From positions 1 to 37,776 of IMG/VR virus record IMGVR_UViG_3300009127_000324: a stretch of DNA of 37,776 nt. One strand, written 5' to 3'. A program made the translations under genes and the position numbers. The stretch comes from a virus. The notes under the pieces were generated by a model. The model did no database searches, was not told where the DNA came from, and worked only from the letters and a program-made list of their open reading frames with translations. This document shows, one piece after another, positions 30,704 to 37,240 of this stretch (within the stretch, counting starts at the first letter, position 1; every line of letters begins with the position of its first letter).

Positions 30704-30927
30704 AGCTTCTCCTCGCTCCTCAGCTCCTCGATCACCTCATCCACGATGCCGTCTAGCCGCTCCTTCAGTCGCTCGAAGAACCGGTCGCCGATCGCCTCAT
30801 ACCGCTTGCTGGACCAGGACCAGTAGCAGGACCACTCGCCCTCGGGGTCGAACCGGAAGAGGAAGAGCGCCTTGTCTCCGTGATCGACACGCAGCCGGCC
30901 AACCTCTTTGAGCGTCCAGCGCTTCAC
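30700..30927 (-). CDS. Hypothetical small protein
   Basis: This is a 75-residue protein, aromatic and charged in its first half (ALFLFRFDPEGEWSCYWSWSSKRYEAIGD) and helical in its second (ERLKERLDGIVDEVIEELRSEEKL). It is coupled by ATGA overlaps on both sides. No family is recognised. Confidence 0.55.
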   Translation of the reverse strand: MKRWTLKEVGRLRVDHGDKALFLFRFDPEGEWSCYWSWSSKRYEAIGDRFFERLKERLDGIVDEVIEELRSEEKL

Positions 30928-31151
30928 AGTCGCTTCACGTCTGTGGCCTTCAGGCCCTGATGCGTCCGGACAAAGTCGACGATCTCCACCTGCTCGTCCG
31001 TCAGCAGCGTCCGAAACGGCCGGCCATCGCGCCGCTCGGTGCGCCCGTCGACCGCGATCGCACGGTAGTGAACGAAGTACTCGTTGCCGTCCCCATCGGT
31101 CAGGAAGCCGTAGCCCCGCTCATCGTTGAACCACTTCACCGTCGCCCGCAT
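30924..31151 (-). CDS. Cold-shock-domain protein (CspA-like)
   Basis: This is a 75-residue single-domain protein of the cold-shock family: MRATVKWFNDERGYGFLTDG carries RNP1 (RGYGF), and YFVHYRAI the RNP2-like motif, followed by a family-typical middle region. It binds single-stranded nucleic acid and could act as an RNA chaperone or antiterminator during infection. A strong GGGGGAGG ribosome site precedes it, unlike most neighbours, so it is probably highly expressed. The first half is close to standard; the C-terminal part is less so. Confidence 0.8.
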   Translation of the reverse strand: MRATVKWFNDERGYGFLTDGDGNEYFVHYRAIAVDGRTERRDGRPFRTLLTDEQVEIVDFVRTHQGLKATDVKRL

Positions 31152-31163
31152 CTTGCCTCCCCC

Positions 31164-32288
31164 TCACATGAAGCTCACGGCAGCATCGGCCTTCGAGCCC
31201 TTTCGGAACTTGCCCTCCAGGATGTCCCACGCCTGCCCCAACACGTCGCGCCGCACATACTTCGCGATCTCCTCGAGCCTGTGGATGCCGTCGGGCCACC
31301 CCCGCTTGGTCGCCAGGTGATAGAACCGGACCAGGTTGACTGCCGACAGCACGTCCAGCCGCTCCGGATCATCCACGTAGCGCAGCTCCCCGAGCGCTTC
31401 CGCGTTCAGCTCCCTCAGGTACAAGGCGTGGGCCCGCTCGAGGTGGGCGATCTGCTTCATCGGCTCTTCGGGATACCCTGGCCAGATGGTTTCGGTGGGA
31501 ATGCTAGACAAAACCTTGACAATGATCTTCCGCTCGCACTCGAGGGTCACCCGGTCCAGGTCCTGGGGGAAGAGGCGATGGCCGATGCCGCGGCGTCCCG
31601 GATGGTTGCGCGCCCGCACCGTGACCTGGTTGATCGCCCGGATCTTGTACTGGGACTGCCGGGCTGCGTAGGCCAGGCGGATCCACAGATCGTAGTCCTG
31701 TGCCCGCTCCAGTTTCTCATCGAACGGCCAGGTGGGTTGCCTCACGTCGGTCTCCAGCATGGCCAGGTCGACCATCAGGCTGTGCCGGAACATCACCGAG
31801 ATCCCGAAGAAACAAGAACCCACCAAGAGGCGCCGTAGGATGTGGTCCTGTGGGAAGGATTCGGCCTTCCACGCCGACAGTTTCTTCTCCTCGTTCTCCC
31901 CCCTGAACCACTCGGCGTCCGTATGCACGAGGCCGAGGGTTTCATCTTGCTCGAATTCCGACACAAGACGCTCCAGCCGGCCGGGATCGGCCAGGTCGTC
32001 ATCGTCGAAGATCCAGAGCAGATCGGCTTGGGCCTCGGCAATGCCTTCGTTCGCGGCCACCGACTTCCCCTCGTTCTTCTGCCGCCGAATGTAGCGGACG
32101 AAGGGCCATCGCTTCTGCGGGAACCACTCCCGGAAGACGTCCTGGACAAGCGGCTGCGTATTGCCCGTGGATCCGTCATCCACCACGATGACCTGGTCGG
32201 CGGGCCGGGTTTGCTTCGCGATCGAGATCAGCGATGCCGGGAGAAACTCGGCCCGGTTGTACGTGGGTATGATCACGGTGACGGTCAT
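31164..32288 (-). CDS. Glycosyltransferase, GT2 family
   Basis: This is a 374-residue protein: MTVTVIIPTYNRAEFLPASLISI, VIVVDDGSTGNTQ, then LLWIFDDDDLADPGRL with the DXD motif (Asp-95 to 98), and a C-terminal helical region of about 130 residues with TPR-like character (LERAHALYLRELNAEALGELRY). It shares the general plan of the glycosyltransferase at 14717-16021 (GT-A plus helical repeats). It is coupled to the next gene upstream by a 4-base overlap. The substrate is unknown. Confidence 0.85.
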   Translation of the reverse strand: MTVTVIIPTYNRAEFLPASLISIAKQTRPADQVIVVDDGSTGNTQPLVQDVFREWFPQKRWPFVRYIRRQKNEGKSVAANEGIAEAQADLLWIFDDDDLADPGRLERLVSEFEQDETLGLVHTDAEWFRGENEEKKLSAWKAESFPQDHILRRLLVGSCFFGISVMFRHSLMVDLAMLETDVRQPTWPFDEKLERAQDYDLWIRLAYAARQSQYKIRAINQVTVRARNHPGRRGIGHRLFPQDLDRVTLECERKIIVKVLSSIPTETIWPGYPEEPMKQIAHLERAHALYLRELNAEALGELRYVDDPERLDVLSAVNLVRFYHLATKRGWPDGIHRLEEIAKYVRRDVLGQAWDILEGKFRKGSKADAAVSFM

Positions 32289-32524
32289 CCTGCCCTCCCC
32301 ATCTGGACTTTGCGGATCAGCACCTTCTGGATTCTCGTGTAGGCCCGCCTCCAGGCCTTCACCGTGCCCCGGCCGCGCGGCAGGTGCTCAGGACAGACGT
32401 GGAAGCGGATCCCGTCGATCTCGAGGCAGCGCCACCCGCATTCGACGTCGGGCTTGCCCTCACCTTCAGCACCACACAGGGAACACACCATCCTCCCGAT
32501 GAAGAGCTCAGGCGTGACGCTCAT
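32285..32524 (-). CDS. Small zinc-ribbon-like protein
   Basis: This is a 79-residue protein starting MSVTPELFIGRMVCSLCGAEG at 32524. Cys pairs (CSLC; C...C) and HVCPEHL near the middle suggest a bound zinc ion. The C-terminal part is a basic helix (KAWRRAYTRIQKVLIRKVQMGR). The start overlaps the preceding gene by 17 bases. The longer frame to 32599 lacks a ribosome site. Nucleic-acid or protein binding is possible. Confidence 0.6.
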   Translation of the reverse strand: MSVTPELFIGRMVCSLCGAEGEGKPDVECGWRCLEIDGIRFHVCPEHLPRGRGTVKAWRRAYTRIQKVLIRKVQMGRAG

Positions 32525-33206
32525 CCCGATGTCCGGCGGCCTCGTATTCCAGCCTCCTGAAGTCTGCAAACCACTCACCTCCCTTGTGGCGCTCTTCATC
32601 CTGGTCCTTGAACTGGCGACAGGTCGCGCCCCCGAGATGCTCGACGAAACAGTCGAGGCAGATGGCCGTCCGCCACCCCCGCTGCAGGGCCTTCCAGATC
32701 AGGGCCGACTCCTGACCGTAGAACGGTGCGTCCACAGGGAAGCCGCCGGCGTCAGCCCAAGCAGCCTTGCGCACCATGAGACAGAAGCCGGAGACGTACT
32801 GGTCCATGAACACCAGGTCGCGATATGTCTCCGTCCCGAGCCCCTCCCGATCGGGCTTCTGCCACATCGGGTGTTGTACCGACTGCACGGATCCACAGTT
32901 GTCCGTCATCGGCCCCACGAAGCCCACCCTTTCCGATGTCCGCAGGGCCCGCTCCATCTGAGGGATTGTCCGGGCGTCCTGGAGAAAGCAGTCGGTATTG
33001 AGCAGGAGGAAAGCCGGATCCGGATCGTCTCCGAAATCGAACTCGGAGACCATCCGATTCCAGACCACGGCCAGGCTCTCATCCTGGATACCGTTGTCCA
33101 CCACCTGCGGGGGATACTCCTGCGGATGCGTGAGGCGCTCAACAGTCTCGAGACACTTGGCCTCGATCTCCGGGTTCTTGTAGAGGACCACGAAGATGGG
33201 GATCAT
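32508..33206 (-). CDS. Glycosyltransferase-like protein (GT-A, GT2 family)
   Basis: This is a 232-residue protein starting MIPIFVVLYKNPEIEAKCLET at 33206, where ATG overlaps the upstream stop (ATGA). Core elements are PQVVDNGIQDESLAV, AFLLLNTDCFLQD with a DXD-like NTDC at 70-73, FMDQYVSGFCLMVRKAAW and a C-terminal FVEHLGGATCRQF. These fit GT2/rhamnosyltransferase-type enzymes. The DXD-like motif lacks the first Asp, so the donor or metal use may differ. Confidence 0.75.
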   Translation of the reverse strand: MIPIFVVLYKNPEIEAKCLETVERLTHPQEYPPQVVDNGIQDESLAVVWNRMVSEFDFGDDPDPAFLLLNTDCFLQDARTIPQMERALRTSERVGFVGPMTDNCGSVQSVQHPMWQKPDREGLGTETYRDLVFMDQYVSGFCLMVRKAAWADAGGFPVDAPFYGQESALIWKALQRGWRTAICLDCFVEHLGGATCRQFKDQDEERHKGGEWFADFRRLEYEAAGHRDERHA

Positions 33207-33457
33207 GGATTCGCCCATTCGGCCACGGCGCCGTCGACCACATCCTCGGCCACTCGCTGGCACATTGCGGCTATCTGGACCAGCTCAGCCAGGACTGCCG
33301 GCCGGTGTCTGTACTTGGCGTTCTTGCGCACGTGTTCCCACAACTCGTCGAACTCTTCGAGAATCACCGCATAGCCCTCATGCAAGCTGTTGATCGGGGC
33401 GTTGCGATCGCGCGCGATTGCTAGCTCCTCACGGACCTTCACTTCCCAAACCTTCAT
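33203..33457 (-). CDS. MazG-like NTP pyrophosphohydrolase (all-alpha)
   Basis: This is an 84-residue protein starting MKVWEVKVREELAIARDR at 33457 (ATGA overlap with the exonuclease stop). SLHEGYAVILEEFDELWEHVRKN followed by LAELVQIAAMCQRVAEDV has the acidic helix-helix pattern (EExxE ... ExxD) of all-alpha NTP pyrophosphohydrolases, which trim nucleotide pools. It is shorter than full MazG but matches the phage-encoded minimal type. The assignment is by motif, so activity is inferred. Confidence 0.6.
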   Translation of the reverse strand: MKVWEVKVREELAIARDRNAPINSLHEGYAVILEEFDELWEHVRKNAKYRHRPAVLAELVQIAAMCQRVAEDVVDGAVAEWANP

Positions 33458-34077
33458 CGTGCCTTCCATCCATTCGGAATCTGCACAGAGGTCCGCCGGC
33501 CGTTGTAGATGTAGACCACCTGCTTGTCGGCACACCCCTTCGCCCAGATGTCGTAGGTCTTCCGCGTATCGTCGCGGCAGTATTCGATGACCTCGAGGCG
33601 CTGACCCTTCGCCCACAGTTCCGGCGCCAGGGCGCCTTCCATGACCTTCTTCTCGGACAGGGTTCCCTCGGCCAGGGCGTCCAGCCCGCAGCGCTTGCCC
33701 GTGATTTCGTAGATGTCCAGCAGCAGGTCGACGTGCTTGCCCTTCAGCAGCGAGGAGGTATGCTGGCTGGGATAATGCCCTGGGAAATAGCCATCCAGCA
33801 CCTGCAGGTCGAACCGGACCCCGTTGAATGTGATAACCCGACTGAAGCCGTTCAGGTACCTGACCAGGTCATCCATCTCCCGGGAGTCCTCCGCCATGAC
33901 GATCCTGCCGCCGACCATATCGCCGAACCAATCCCGATACCCCTCCTCCGGCGAGTAGGTGCAGGCCACGGAGACGCCCAACTCCCAGGGCCGACCGAAC
34001 GAATATCGCTTGTGGTCGATGCTGTGGATGATCTCCAGGTCCAGCGCGATCGCCTTTTGTACCGATGCATCGTTCAT
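33454..34077 (-). CDS. DEDD-type 3'-5' exonuclease / RNase H-like nuclease
   Basis: This is a 207-residue protein with the four DEDD acidic elements: ALDLE (Asp-13, Glu-15), FNGVRFD (Asp-90), a middle Asp near 117 (HVDLLLDI) and EYCRDD (Asp-169/170). The N-G-x2-F-D and YCxxD forms match the DnaQ-like/YprB fold. It probably processes DNA or RNA ends during replication or recombination. AAGGAG precedes the start. A TTTGTACCGAT motif copy lies at codons 5-7. Confidence 0.75.
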   Translation of the reverse strand: MNDASVQKAIALDLEIIHSIDHKRYSFGRPWELGVSVACTYSPEEGYRDWFGDMVGGRIVMAEDSREMDDLVRYLNGFSRVITFNGVRFDLQVLDGYFPGHYPSQHTSSLLKGKHVDLLLDIYEITGKRCGLDALAEGTLSEKKVMEGALAPELWAKGQRLEVIEYCRDDTRKTYDIWAKGCADKQVVYIYNGRRTSVQIPNGWKAR

Positions 34078-34187
34078 CTGTAACTCCTTTCATGTAGCGG
34101 TTTTCGTGGCCTGTCGCCGGCCCCCGGCAACTTTGGACGGAAGGACCGGCGCGCCGCCGCTCCGACGGTCGCCACAGGCCATCACTG
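34078..34187. other. Gap between two early genes
   Basis: This 110-base stretch has no open frame or terminator that I can support. It contains the ATGTAGC-type 5' box and ribosome site of the downstream gene, and a GC-rich segment with the hairpin-like repeat GGCCTGTCGCCGGCC near 34110. Confidence 0.4.
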
Positions 34188-35021
34188 TCAGTCCTCGTCC
34201 CGATCGAACGAGATCTCCAGCTCCACGCTCAAGCGCTTCACCTTCACGCCCGGCTTGCCGTTGACCTTGCCTTTGAGCAGCTCGTCGGCGATGACCTGGG
34301 CAAGACCGTCCTGCGTCAAGGTGGGCGCCGGCGGCGTGGCCACCTCGGCCTTGGGTTTCGTGGCGAGCGCCGTTGTCTTCGCCGGTGACGTCGACCCGGA
34401 CTTCTTGCCTTTCTTCCGCTTCCTCCTCGGCTGCGGGATCTGGTCCGGCGACAGTGTGCCCCGCAGCCAGAAGCGAGCCGGCCGCCCTTCGGTCTTTGCG
34501 ATGTCCCAACCCTTGGCCACCAGGTTCTGGCGCATCGTGGTCAGGTTCCCGGTCTGAATCTCGGCGGCGGCCATCAGCTCCCGGCCCGTCAGTGCCTCGG
34601 ACTCCGTCGACGCTTGTCTCTGGAGGACCTGCAGCACGCGGTCCTGTTTGGTCAGCTGCCCGCCCTCTCCCTCAGCTGCCTGGCCACCTGGCTCTTCACG
34701 GCTCTCCTGTGCTTCGCTCACTTCCAACCTCCTTACGAATCCCCCTGACGTGACGTTGCGGCGCGTGATGCGCGTATCGTTGACCACCCGATCCGCCTGC
34801 TCGATGATGACGTCCGGATCCACGTTGCAGGCCAGGCACCAGAACTCGAGAGACCGGCGCCAGCGGCCTTCTCCACGGAGGAACAGATGAGACTGCCGGT
34901 CCCCGCGCCTGGTCGAGACGACGGCTTCCATGATGACATCAGCGCCCAGCCGGCGGATCCAGGGCGTGCGGATGGTGGGGACGGCATCCAAGTTGACGCG
35001 GGGCTTGTCTGAGGTGGCCAT
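34188..35021 (-). CDS. Putative DNA-binding protein with winged-helix segment
   Basis: This is a 277-residue protein in three parts. Residues 1-100 are a mixed domain (LGADVIMEAVVSTRRGDRQSHLFLRGEGRWRRSLEFWCLACNVDPDVIIEQ). Residues about 120-190 look like a winged helix (DRVLQVLQRQASTESEALTGRELMAAAEIQTGNLTTMRQNLVAKGW). A Lys/Arg-rich linker is followed by a C-terminal helical segment ending SVELEISFDRDED. It could be a replication or transcription regulator. No family is recognised. Confidence 0.55.
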   Translation of the reverse strand: MATSDKPRVNLDAVPTIRTPWIRRLGADVIMEAVVSTRRGDRQSHLFLRGEGRWRRSLEFWCLACNVDPDVIIEQADRVVNDTRITRRNVTSGGFVRRLEVSEAQESREEPGGQAAEGEGGQLTKQDRVLQVLQRQASTESEALTGRELMAAAEIQTGNLTTMRQNLVAKGWDIAKTEGRPARFWLRGTLSPDQIPQPRRKRKKGKKSGSTSPAKTTALATKPKAEVATPPAPTLTQDGLAQVIADELLKGKVNGKPGVKVKRLSVELEISFDRDED

Positions 35022-35027
35022 CCACGA

Positions 35028-35867
35028 TCACCGGTCGTAGTCCTGCAGCCGTTCGCGACTGCGCTTGGCCTTGTGCTCTTTCGCGAGACGCTGGGCCGTC
35101 TTGTAGGAGTAGTCCGCCCAGATGCGGAACGTGGGCCAGCCCGTCTTGCACAGGCTTTCGTGCTCCGGATCGCTCTTGCGGTTTTTGTAGGCGTCGCCGC
35201 CGTGCAGCCACATCACGCACTGATGGAAGTACAATCCCTGCTTCGTCGTCAGGGTCTCGTAGTCGGTCTGGATGCCCAGCGCCCGCACGCGCTCGAGCAG
35301 CGTCGTCTCGACAAGGACCTGCAGCGGCCCCTCGATCTTGGCGTAGCGCCAGCGGAAGGCCTTCGCCTTCAGGATCTCGGGTATCCCGTACAGACAGTGG
35401 TTCGGCGTCCGGGCGCCCTGACAGATCTCGATCGTGTCGTCCCGGCCGATGTCCATCTTGCTCACGAGATCCTCGAAGGCTTCCACACCGGCCTCCACAT
35501 ACTTCCGCTGGCTGTAGGCCGAGCCCTGGAAGTTTTGTACAGAGACTTCGACACAGTCGAACTCGTCGGTGTCCGTGCGGTAGCCGCCGATCAGCACGCC
35601 GCCGACCAGGGACCCCCAGCCGGCATCATCGATCTGCACGATGGGTTGTTCCGCCTTCGGCACGACCTCACCCTCCGTCGCTTTCTTCGCGATGTGCACG
35701 GTGCGCAGGTCCTCGGGCGACAGACCGTCCAGCTCCTCCAGCTCGCGGTCATGGTAGCAGACCACGTCCGGCGGCAGGTCCTCGGGTGTCGGCACATTGT
35801 CCGGCAAGAGCCAGATGGTTTCTCCGAGGATTTTCGAGCGAATCGCAACGCGGTGGGCCAGGGGCAT
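35028..35867 (-). CDS. Conserved early protein, possibly nuclease/RNase H-like fold
   Basis: This 279-residue protein starts MPLAHRVAIRSKILGETIWLL; the start codon lies inside the 72-bp inverted repeat, which also supplies its ribosome site GAGAGGGGGAAG. The core QPIVQIDDAGWGSLVGGVLIGGYR (about 76-99) followed by acidic residues and a conserved GPLQVLVETTLLERVRALG could be an RNase H-like fold, but catalytic residues are not certain. The C-terminal part is basic. It sits in the early operon between DNA-related genes. I do not recognise the family with confidence. Confidence 0.6.
   Translation of the reverse strand: MPLAHRVAIRSKILGETIWLLPDNVPTPEDLPPDVVCYHDRELEELDGLSPEDLRTVHIAKKATEGEVVPKAEQPIVQIDDAGWGSLVGGVLIGGYRTDTDEFDCVEVSVQNFQGSAYSQRKYVEAGVEAFEDLVSKMDIGRDDTIEICQGARTPNHCLYGIPEILKAKAFRWRYAKIEGPLQVLVETTLLERVRALGIQTDYETLTTKQGLYFHQCVMWLHGGDAYKNRKSDPEHESLCKTGWPTFRIWADYSYKTAQRLAKEHKAKRSRERLQDYDR
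35534..35544 (+). repeat. Dispersed motif variant TTTGTACAGAG
   Basis: A [CT]TTGTACNGAG site inside the 279-residue early gene, in the same orientation as most copies. Confidence 0.4.
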
Positions 35868-35897
35868 GGGCTTCCCCCTCTCGGTACAAGAGTCAGC
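35826..35897 (+). repeat. 72-bp perfect inverted repeat, left copy
   Basis: These 72 bases recur without a mismatch as the reverse complement at 36991-37062. The repeat begins inside the coding start of the 279-residue gene and ends at the stop codon of the ParB-like gene. It holds the ATG, ribosome site and first 14 codons of the downstream gene and a CTCGGTACAAG motif copy (35880-35890). This copy looks native, because it joins two neighbouring genes in normal fashion. Confidence 0.95.
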
Positions 35898-36724
35898 TAT
35901 GCGGGCTGGTGGGCGTAGTCGTCCTTGCCCTCGATCGCGGCAGCCTCCCCGTCGAACTCGGGGCCGTCGCCGAAGGTCAGCCCCAAGGCGCTCAAGCGGT
36001 AGGCCAGGTAGGCGCGGCCGTGGCCGGCCACCTCAACGGGATCCTGAAAAAGCAGGTCGCCCACGCAGGGCGGGGCCTCCTGGTCCCACAGGATGTCGAC
36101 GAGCTTCGTGAGAGACGTCGGCACGAACAGGACGAAACGTTCCTTCTGGTGTGGATCCGGCTGCTCAGTACAAACCTCGCGGAGGACCTGCGGCGCGTCG
36201 TTCCAGCGAAACAGCTGGATGGCCCGCTCCGTCAGTGTTCTTTGCTTCTGGGGCTTCGGCGCCGACGGCTCCCGAACCGCGGACAAGATGCCGGCCGTCG
36301 TCAGCTCCTTCTCCTCCTCCCGGAATCTTGTACAGAGCTCGTCGAACTCGTCATCGTGGATGTCCGCGAGCTTCTGCCACTTCGAGCTTTGCTTCTTGGT
36401 GACCCCCAGGTCTGCCAGCTTGACAGGTTTTTCGTCGGGACTGCCATTTAACGGTAACCCAGGGTTACCGTTTTCCGTTGGACGTCCCCCCTGGTGCTGG
36501 ATCACATCCTCCAGCATCGTGCCTACGGACCGCTCCGCGCGGATCTTCAGCTCCGCAGCCCGGTTCTGGACGTCCAGGCCGGCACCCCGGCGCTTGAGAT
36601 ACAGGCGCACGGCGTCGGCCTTGTCCGCGACGTCCGTCAGGTCCTCGACGCTGCGAGCTTCCGCCAGCATCCTACGCGCAGCGTCAAGCTTCACAAGACC
36701 TTGCTCTGGCTTCCCCTCCGACAC
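35897..36724 (-). CDS. ParB-like/DNA-binding early protein
   Basis: This is a 275-residue protein. The GTG start at 36724 was chosen because GGAGG lies 7 bases upstream; the longer frame to 36817 lacks a ribosome site. The region AAELKIRAERSVGTMLEDVI...KLADLGVTKKQSSKWQKLADIHDDEFD (about 60-150) resembles the helical DNA-binding segment found in ParB-like and methyltransferase-associated phage and ICE proteins. The C-terminal half is unrecognised. It contains a 23-bp perfect palindrome in its own coding sequence. A partition, silencing or transcription role is inferred. Confidence 0.6.
   Translation of the reverse strand: MSEGKPEQGLVKLDAARRMLAEARSVEDLTDVADKADAVRLYLKRRGAGLDVQNRAAELKIRAERSVGTMLEDVIQHQGGRPTENGNPGLPLNGSPDEKPVKLADLGVTKKQSSKWQKLADIHDDEFDELCTRFREEEKELTTAGILSAVREPSAPKPQKQRTLTERAIQLFRWNDAPQVLREVCTEQPDPHQKERFVLFVPTSLTKLVDILWDQEAPPCVGDLLFQDPVEVAGHGRAYLAYRLSALGLTFGDGPEFDGEAAAIEGKDDYAHQPA
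36174..36184 (-). repeat. Dispersed motif variant TTTGTACTGAG
   Basis: A minus-strand-oriented copy inside the ParB-like gene. Confidence 0.4.
36327..36337 (+). repeat. Dispersed motif CTTGTACAGAG
   Basis: A plus-strand-oriented copy inside the ParB-like gene, coding for rare-codon Cys-Thr. Confidence 0.4.
36450..36472. repeat. Perfect 23-bp palindrome within the ParB-like gene
   Basis: AACGGTAACCC, one central A, GGGTTACCGTT: 11-bp arms with no mismatch. It is coded by unusual AT-ending codons (GGT, TTA, TTA) in an otherwise GC-ending gene, suggesting selection on the DNA. Candidate roles are an operator or a parS-like site for the protein encoded around it. Confidence 0.75.
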
Positions 36725-36735
36725 GATCGATCCTC

Positions 36736-37074
36736 CTATGCCCGGATTCCGGCGTCGTGCAAGAACTCCGCGAGCTTCGACGGGGTGTCGTAAGCGTCCA
36801 AGTTGCCGGGAGCACACAGATACGACTTGTGGTAGCCCTCTTCCTCGTCATTCAGCTCGAACGTGTCCCGCACGGCGGGCACGATCCGCGAAAGCTGCTC
36901 GGCACCCGGCCAGTTGTCCGCCTTGACCCATAGCCCCCCGAGCGCGCCGGAGTAGATGTCCGTCAGCCGGCGTTCCAGGGCATCGATCGCGCTGACTCTT
37001 GTACCGAGAGGGGGAAGCCCATGCCCCTGGCCCACCGCGTTGCGATTCGCTCGAAAATCCTCAGCTTGCGTCAT
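36736..37074 (-). CDS. Small early protein with in-frame 72-bp insertion
   Basis: This is a 112-residue protein starting MTQA at 37074, with AAGGAG 8 bases upstream. Codons 5-28 are the 72-bp repeat read in reverse (EDFRANRNAVGQGHGLPPLG...), and the following residues AIDALERRLTDIYSGALGGLWVKADNWPG look like the natural continuation of MTQA. Removing the 24 codons would give an ordinary 88-residue protein. No family is recognised. The C-terminal part is acidic and helical. Confidence 0.65.
   Translation of the reverse strand: MTQAEDFRANRNAVGQGHGLPPLGTRVSAIDALERRLTDIYSGALGGLWVKADNWPGAEQLSRIVPAVRDTFELNDEEEGYHKSYLCAPGNLDAYDTPSKLAEFLHDAGIRA
36991..37062 (-). repeat. 72-bp perfect inverted repeat, right copy
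   Basis: Exact reverse complement of 35826-35897, separated by 1093 bases. It lies inside codons 5-28 of the 112-residue gene and keeps that frame open. It includes the CTTGTACCGAG motif (36998-37008). On the plus strand it carries a copy of the ribosome site, ATG and first 14 codons of the gene at 35867. This copy looks like the inserted one. Confidence 0.95.
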
Positions 37075-37237
37075 CTGTAGCTCCTTCCGTGTAGCTGTGT
37101 TTCCTGCGTGTGGGCTCCGGCACCGGGAAGTGCGGGAGGCCCGTCTCCGGATCGCGATCGATCGGGACAAATCGCAGGGGCACCCGGACCGTCCTGGTGC
37201 GCCCATTGCGCCTGACCTGCTTTCTCACGTACGCCAT
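37061..37237 (-). CDS. Small basic protein
   Basis: This 58-residue protein starts MAYVRKQVRRNGRTRTVRVPLRF at 37237 and ends in a stop overlapping the next start. The first half is strongly basic and the second half Pro-rich (PETGLPHFPVPEPTRRK). GAGGG precedes the start, and the upstream gene stops 3 bases earlier. Nucleic-acid binding is plausible. It is small, but both ends are coupled, so it is probably real. Confidence 0.6.
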   Translation of the reverse strand: MAYVRKQVRRNGRTRTVRVPLRFVPIDRDPETGLPHFPVPEPTRRKHSYTEGATDDAS

Positions 37238-37240
37238 CGC

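Noticed and set aside
35826-37062. The 72-bp inverted repeats as an insertion sequence or composite transposon.
   Set aside because: No transposase lies between them, there is no target-site duplication, and the enclosed genes are ordinary early phage genes. An invertible segment or duplication remains possible, so it is kept as a finding only.
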